A stretch of 19,067 bases of DNA from the NCBI GenBank assembly GCA_039819185.1, contig JBCBSK010000064.1, positions 1-19,067 of the forward strand, written 5' to 3'. Within the stretch, counting starts at the first letter, position 1. Every line of letters starts with the position of its first letter. Shown piece by piece: positions 16,490 through 19,067 of the stretch. The notes beneath the pieces are model-generated. The model saw only the letters and a list, made by a program, of their open reading frames with translations. It did no database searches and was not told where the DNA came from. This stretch comes from JBCBSK01 sp039819185 (lineage in GTDB: Bacteria > Pseudomonadota > Alphaproteobacteria > Rhizobiales > Tepidamorphaceae). The translations under genes were made by a program, and so were the position numbers.

Positions 16490-16499
16490 CCGTGCGCTC

Positions 16500-17012
16500 C
16501 TACTGAACCAGGATTTCGCGGAACAGGACGCCGTTGATCTCGGCCGGATAGATCGCGATGTTGACGCGCCGGGTCAGTTCTTCTTTCAGCCGGTGCACAC
16601 CAGCCGACCCTTCAAGGTCGGTGGAACGCAATTCCCGCAGATAGACCTGGAACGCGTCAAGCACGCGCGGCATGACCGGTTCGATGAGATTGGTGTCGGA
16701 GCGGTCACGCAATTCGAGCGACACATTGATGCGCAGATATTGCGCCCGTTGATCGGCCGAGCTCAGATTGATCGTCATCTCCGGGAGATCATAAAAGATC
16801 GCCGGCCGTCGCTGCTCTCCGTCAGGACCGACTTGAGGTTCCGTGCCACCGACAAAGAGCATCGCGCCGCTTCCCACGGCCGCAAGCAAAGCCAGACCAC
16901 CACCACCGAACATCACCATTCTGCGCAGCTTGGACTTGTTGGCCGCCGCCTTCTCGGCATCGGCCATCTCTTCGATATTGTCGAAATCCGGCTGGTCTTC
17001 TTCAGCCATCAC
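16500..17012 (-). CDS. fliL: Flagellar stator-associated protein FliL
   Basis: 170 residues. An acidic cytoplasmic N-terminus (about 1-28) is followed by a Gly-rich membrane helix (about 32-53) and a periplasmic stomatin-like domain with FYDLPEMTINLSSADQRAQY and LRINVSLELRD, the FliL core. The C-terminus ends INGVLFREILVQ, typical of the family. Known: FliL surrounds stator units and supports torque. It is the first gene of the fliL-fliM-DUF6468-motE-TPR run and is divergent from flgF. Confidence 0.95.
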   Translation of the reverse strand: MMAEEDQPDFDNIEEMADAEKAAANKSKLRRMVMFGGGGLALLAAVGSGAMLFVGGTEPQVGPDGEQRRPAIFYDLPEMTINLSSADQRAQYLRINVSLELRDRSDTNLIEPVMPRVLDAFQVYLRELRSTDLEGSAGVHRLKEELTRRVNIAIYPAEINGVLFREILVQ

Positions 17013-17049
17013 CGTGCCCCATCGCCGTTGCGGCCCGACACCACACGCC

Positions 17050-17066
17050 TTGCGTGCAATCAGCCA
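17050..17066 (-). promoter_or_regulatory. Weak candidate sigma-54 promoter of fliL
   Basis: On the minus strand TGGCTGATTGCACGCA carries GG and GC at the correct ten-base separation, with TGGC intact at -24 and GCA at -12. The other positions fit poorly. It would start RNA near 17040, about 28 bases before the fliL ATG. Alternatives are the paired GTTAAC motifs at 17112-17117 and 17131-17136, which look like CtrA half-sites but are 15 bases apart rather than 7. Confidence 0.3.
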
Positions 17067-17141
17067 CGCGCGGCATCATTGTGTTGTGTCAACAGTCTTA
17101 GACGGCCAAGCGTTAACAAATGGTTTCGGTGTTAACGAAGA

Positions 17142-17158
17142 CCGGCAGGTCTTGCCGG
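17142..17158. promoter_or_regulatory. Palindrome CCGGCA-n5-TGCCGG, probable enhancer of flgF promoter
   Basis: Perfect six-base arms CCGGCA and TGCCGG separated by five bases, centred about 97 bases upstream of the sigma-54 -24 element. Distance and symmetry suit a sigma-54 activator. The same core is present at 8020-8034. Confidence 0.5.
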
Positions 17159-17164
17159 GGACAG

Positions 17165-17180
17165 GCCGCAAATCTGCCGG
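17165..17180. promoter_or_regulatory. Second, imperfect copy of the CGGCA/TGCCG palindrome
   Basis: GCCGCAAATCTGCCGG has arms related to the neighbouring perfect palindrome (CCGCA / TGCCGG) with a four-base centre. Its centre is about 23 bases downstream of the first, roughly two helical turns, as expected for tandem activator sites. It lies about 70 bases upstream of the flgF -24 element. Confidence 0.4.
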
Positions 17181-17245
17181 TCGGAAACGCTACATGGTAA
17201 CCAAGAAAGATACTCAAATATCTGCCAAGAAACGACTTTCTCTCT

Positions 17246-17261
17246 TGGCACGGCATCTGCT
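17246..17261 (+). promoter_or_regulatory. Sigma-54 promoter of flgF-flgG
   Basis: TGGCACGGCATCTGCT fits the -24/-12 consensus TGGCACG-N4-TTGCA/T at all but one of the specified positions. GG is at 17247-17248 and GC at 17259-17260, separated by ten bases. RNA would begin near 17272, ahead of both possible flgF start codons. Known: class III/late basal body genes in Caulobacter-type bacteria use sigma-54. Confidence 0.85.
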
Positions 17262-17333
17262 TGGTTAATCGCGAACAGCGCGTCCAAACCGTGTGCGCCG
17301 TTCATGGGAGCACTTCAACGGTTAACGGACAAA

Positions 17334-18074
17334 ATGGAAAACGCCAGCCTCATCAACCTGTCGAGCCAGGTTGCACTCAGACGGCAACTTGATGTCGTCG
17401 CCAACAATCTCGCCAATCTGAACACATCCGGCTTCAAAGCCGAGCAGATGATGTTCGAAGAATACCTAATGCCGGTGGCGGAGATGGATATGCCGCGCCG
17501 TCGCGATCGACCGATGTCCTTCGTGCACGATCTCGCCACCGTCCGGAGCTTCGAGCCCGGGCGGATGCAGCCGACCGACAATCCCTTTGACGTTGCAATC
17601 GAAGGCGATGGCTGGTTCGTCGTCCAGACACCCGACGGGGAGCGCTACACGCGCAGCGGCAACTTCACGATGTCAACCGAAGGCGACCTGATCACACCAG
17701 GCGGGTATCCGGTGATGGGCGCCAATGGTCCGACACGCTTTGGCCCCGATGACAGTGACATTCTGATCGGCCGCGACGGCACGATTGCCTCCAACCAGGG
17801 CGAGATCGGCCAGCTTCGCGTGGTCCGGTTCGAGACCAATATGGACCTGGTCCCAGCCGGCGACACGATGTTTGAAACCGATGCCGATCCCCTGCCCGCG
17901 GCCAATGCCCGGGTTCAGCAGGGCATGCTGGAACGCTCGAACGTCCAGCCGATCATCGAGCTCAGCCATCTCATCGAGGTAACCCGGGCCTATGAGTCCT
18001 CGGTGTCCAATCAACGCCGCCTCGACGATCTGAGGCGCGATGCCATCAACACACTCGGCCGGATGCCGAACTAA
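17334..18074 (+). CDS. flgF: Flagellar proximal rod protein FlgF
   Basis: 246 residues from ATG 17334. The N-terminal rod signature (SLINLSSQVALRRQLDVVAN, then NLANLNTSGFK) and the C-terminal YESSVSNQRRLDDLRRDAIN helix are those of FlgF. The middle has FDVAIEGDGWFVVQTPDGER and YTRSGNF, the hook/basal-body core motif. I chose 17334 because FlgF proteins normally begin MENx-L directly before this signature; an in-frame ATG at 17304 would add ten residues but has no ribosome site. Known: FlgF joins FlgB and FlgC in the proximal rod. It is driven by the sigma-54 element and followed 20 bases later by flgG. Confidence 0.95.
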   Translation: MENASLINLSSQVALRRQLDVVANNLANLNTSGFKAEQMMFEEYLMPVAEMDMPRRRDRPMSFVHDLATVRSFEPGRMQPTDNPFDVAIEGDGWFVVQTPDGERYTRSGNFTMSTEGDLITPGGYPVMGANGPTRFGPDDSDILIGRDGTIASNQGEIGQLRVVRFETNMDLVPAGDTMFETDADPLPAANARVQQGMLERSNVQPIIELSHLIEVTRAYESSVSNQRRLDDLRRDAINTLGRMPN

Positions 18075-18094
18075 GGACTGAGGGGAGCAACGCC

Positions 18095-18880
18095 ATGCAA
18101 GCGCTTTACATCGCCTCGACCGGCATGATGGCCCAAGAGCTGAATGTCGAAGTCATTTCCAACAACATCGCCAATATGCGCACGACGGGCTTCAAGCGTC
18201 AGCGCGCCGACTTCCAGGACCTGCTCTATCAGAACCTGCGACGTGCCGGCACGGTGACGTCGGATGCCGGAACGCTGGTGCCGGTTGGCGTTCAGGTTGG
18301 CTCGGGCGTCAAGACCGTCGCAACGACTCGGATCATGAGCCAGGGCAATATCCTCCAGACCGAAAAAGAGCTCGACATCGCGATCCGCGGCGAGGGCTTC
18401 TTTCAGATCGAGCTCCCTGATGGCCGCACTGGCTACACGCGTGACGGCAGCTTCGCGCGTGACGATGAGGGGAATCTCGTCACCATCGACGGCTATCTCG
18501 TCCAGCCCGGTATGCAGATCCCGGAAGACGCGATCTCGGTCGCGGTGTCAAACACCGGCCAGGTCCAGGTACAGCTTGCCGACCAGACCGAGCCGCAAGA
18601 TGTCGGCCAGCTTGAGCTGGCCCGCTTTGTCAACAAAGCCGGTCTGGAAGCGATTGGCGACAATCTCTTTCTCGAGACCGATGCCTCCGGCGCCCCGCAG
18701 ACCTCCAACCCCGGCGATGTCGGCTTTGGGGATCTGCAGCACATGTATCTCGAACAGTCGAACGTGAACCCGGTCACAGAACTGTCCGACCTGATCGCCG
18801 CCCAGCGCGCCTATGAAATGAATGCGCGGGTCATCTCAGGCGCCGACCAGATGATGTCGGCCGTGGCGCAACTGCGCTGA
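18095..18880 (+). CDS. flgG: Flagellar distal rod protein FlgG
   Basis: 261 residues, standard length. N-terminus ALYIASTGMMAQELNVEVIS then NNIANMRTTGFKRQRADFQD is the FlgG signature. The core has LDIAIRGEGFFQIELPDGRT and YTRDGSF, and the C-terminus LIAAQRAYEMNARVISGADQ, then MM. Known: FlgG builds the distal rod. AGGGGAG ends seven bases before the ATG. The stop TGA overlaps a downstream ATG (TGATG). Confidence 0.97.
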   Translation: MQALYIASTGMMAQELNVEVISNNIANMRTTGFKRQRADFQDLLYQNLRRAGTVTSDAGTLVPVGVQVGSGVKTVATTRIMSQGNILQTEKELDIAIRGEGFFQIELPDGRTGYTRDGSFARDDEGNLVTIDGYLVQPGMQIPEDAISVAVSNTGQVQVQLADQTEPQDVGQLELARFVNKAGLEAIGDNLFLETDASGAPQTSNPGDVGFGDLQHMYLEQSNVNPVTELSDLIAAQRAYEMNARVISGADQMMSAVAQLR

Positions 18881-18912
18881 TGGACTGGCTTAAGGAAGGC
18901 GCCGCATCATGA
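18880..18912 (+). other. Possible 10-codon coupling ORF between flgG and the next gene
   Basis: ATG at 18880 shares one base with the flgG stop (TGATG) and encodes MDWLKEGAAS. Its TGA (18910-18912) overlaps the next ATG (18909-18911) as ATGA. This chain of overlaps could let ribosomes pass from flgG to the next gene. Such an arrangement may also arise by chance. Confidence 0.3.
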
Positions 18913-19067
18913 CACGTTCAGACCCCGATATCGCCGGGCTGCAAGACGATTTCGACCGCCTGCTCGGCGCCGATCTCGGCAGTCTCGTAACTGTCGCCGC
19001 AAGCCAGCGCGGGCCCCTGCGCCGTGCAGCACGCAAGACAGGACGTCACGCGCTTCGGCTCCTGCGA
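18909..19067 (+). CDS. Unrecognised gene after flgG, 5' part only
   Basis: From ATG 18909 the frame stays open for 53 codons to the window end (MTRSDPDIAGLQDDFDRLLG at the start, Arg-rich RKTGRHALRLLR at the end). AAGGAAGG lies about ten bases upstream. The N-terminus is acidic and helical, and the last residues are basic, as often seen before a membrane or signal segment. Gene order in related bacteria predicts flgA (P-ring chaperone) here, but nothing visible proves that, and a 50-residue polar lead would be unusual for FlgA. Confidence 0.55.
   Translation, partial: MTRSDPDIAGLQDDFDRLLGADLGSLVTVAASQRGPLRRAARKTGRHALRLLR

Noticed and set aside
14933..16537. Open frame of 534 codons on the plus strand opposite fliM
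   Set aside because: Very long but fully antisense to FliM and the DUF6468-like gene, with no ribosome site or family pattern; explained by codon bias of the real genes.
16843..17268. Plus-strand ORF spanning the fliL/flgF gap
   Set aside because: It covers the fliL start and the promoter elements and is low in family-like features; regulatory content explains the region better.

Overview
This is a GC-rich, gene-dense window from the chromosome of a motile alphaproteobacterium. Three things point to that class. The flagellar export, rod and switch genes are most alphaproteobacterial in character. A CckA-type cell-cycle hybrid kinase sits at the end of a flagellar operon. A MotE-like protein and a DUF6468-like protein, both typical of alphaproteobacterial flagellar loci, sit beside fliM and fliL. 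A TTAA-N7-TTAAC box of the CtrA type and an excellent sigma-54 promoter fit the same picture. I cannot name the genus from the sequence alone.

Layout. (1) 1-1464, minus: 5'-complete but 3'-truncated gene for a large secreted RTX-type calcium-binding protein. (2) 1606-1859, plus: frameshifted, truncated remnant of a LysR-family regulator, marking the edge of the flagellar locus. (3) 7863 down to 1868, minus: an operon-like run flgB-flgC-fliE-fliQ-fliR-flhB-cckA (proximal rod, rod/MS-ring adaptor, export gate, cell-cycle kinase). (4) 8120-10198, plus: fliO-like gene with a very long disordered tail, then fliP. (5) 17012 down to 10368, minus: fliL-fliM-DUF6468-motE and a 1204-residue secreted TPR protein, i.e. 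a switch/motor operon. (6) 17334 to the window end, plus: flgF-flgG and the start of an unrecognised gene.

How it works together. FliP, FliQ, FliR, FlhB and FliO form the flagellar type III export gate. FliE, FlgB, FlgC, FlgF and FlgG are the MS-ring adaptor and rod. FliM is the C-ring switch and FliL supports the stators. MotE-like, DUF6468-like and the TPR protein are probably envelope factors of the alphaproteobacterial motor. CckA normally sets phosphorylation of CtrA, so a CtrA-type box in front of flgB, in the same operon that ends in cckA, suggests a closed regulatory loop. The flgF promoter has a near-consensus sigma-54 element with upstream CGGCA-n5-TGCCG palindromes. A third copy of this palindrome lies in the flgB/fliO intergenic region, which suggests one shared flagellar regulator, FlbD-like by analogy with Caulobacter.

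The longest stretch without a gene is about 320 bases (17013-17333) and is filled with regulatory signals. I saw no tRNA, rRNA, CRISPR array, insertion sequence or prophage gene. The part I would follow up first is the fliM-linked envelope module (giant TPR protein + MotE-like + DUF6468-like).
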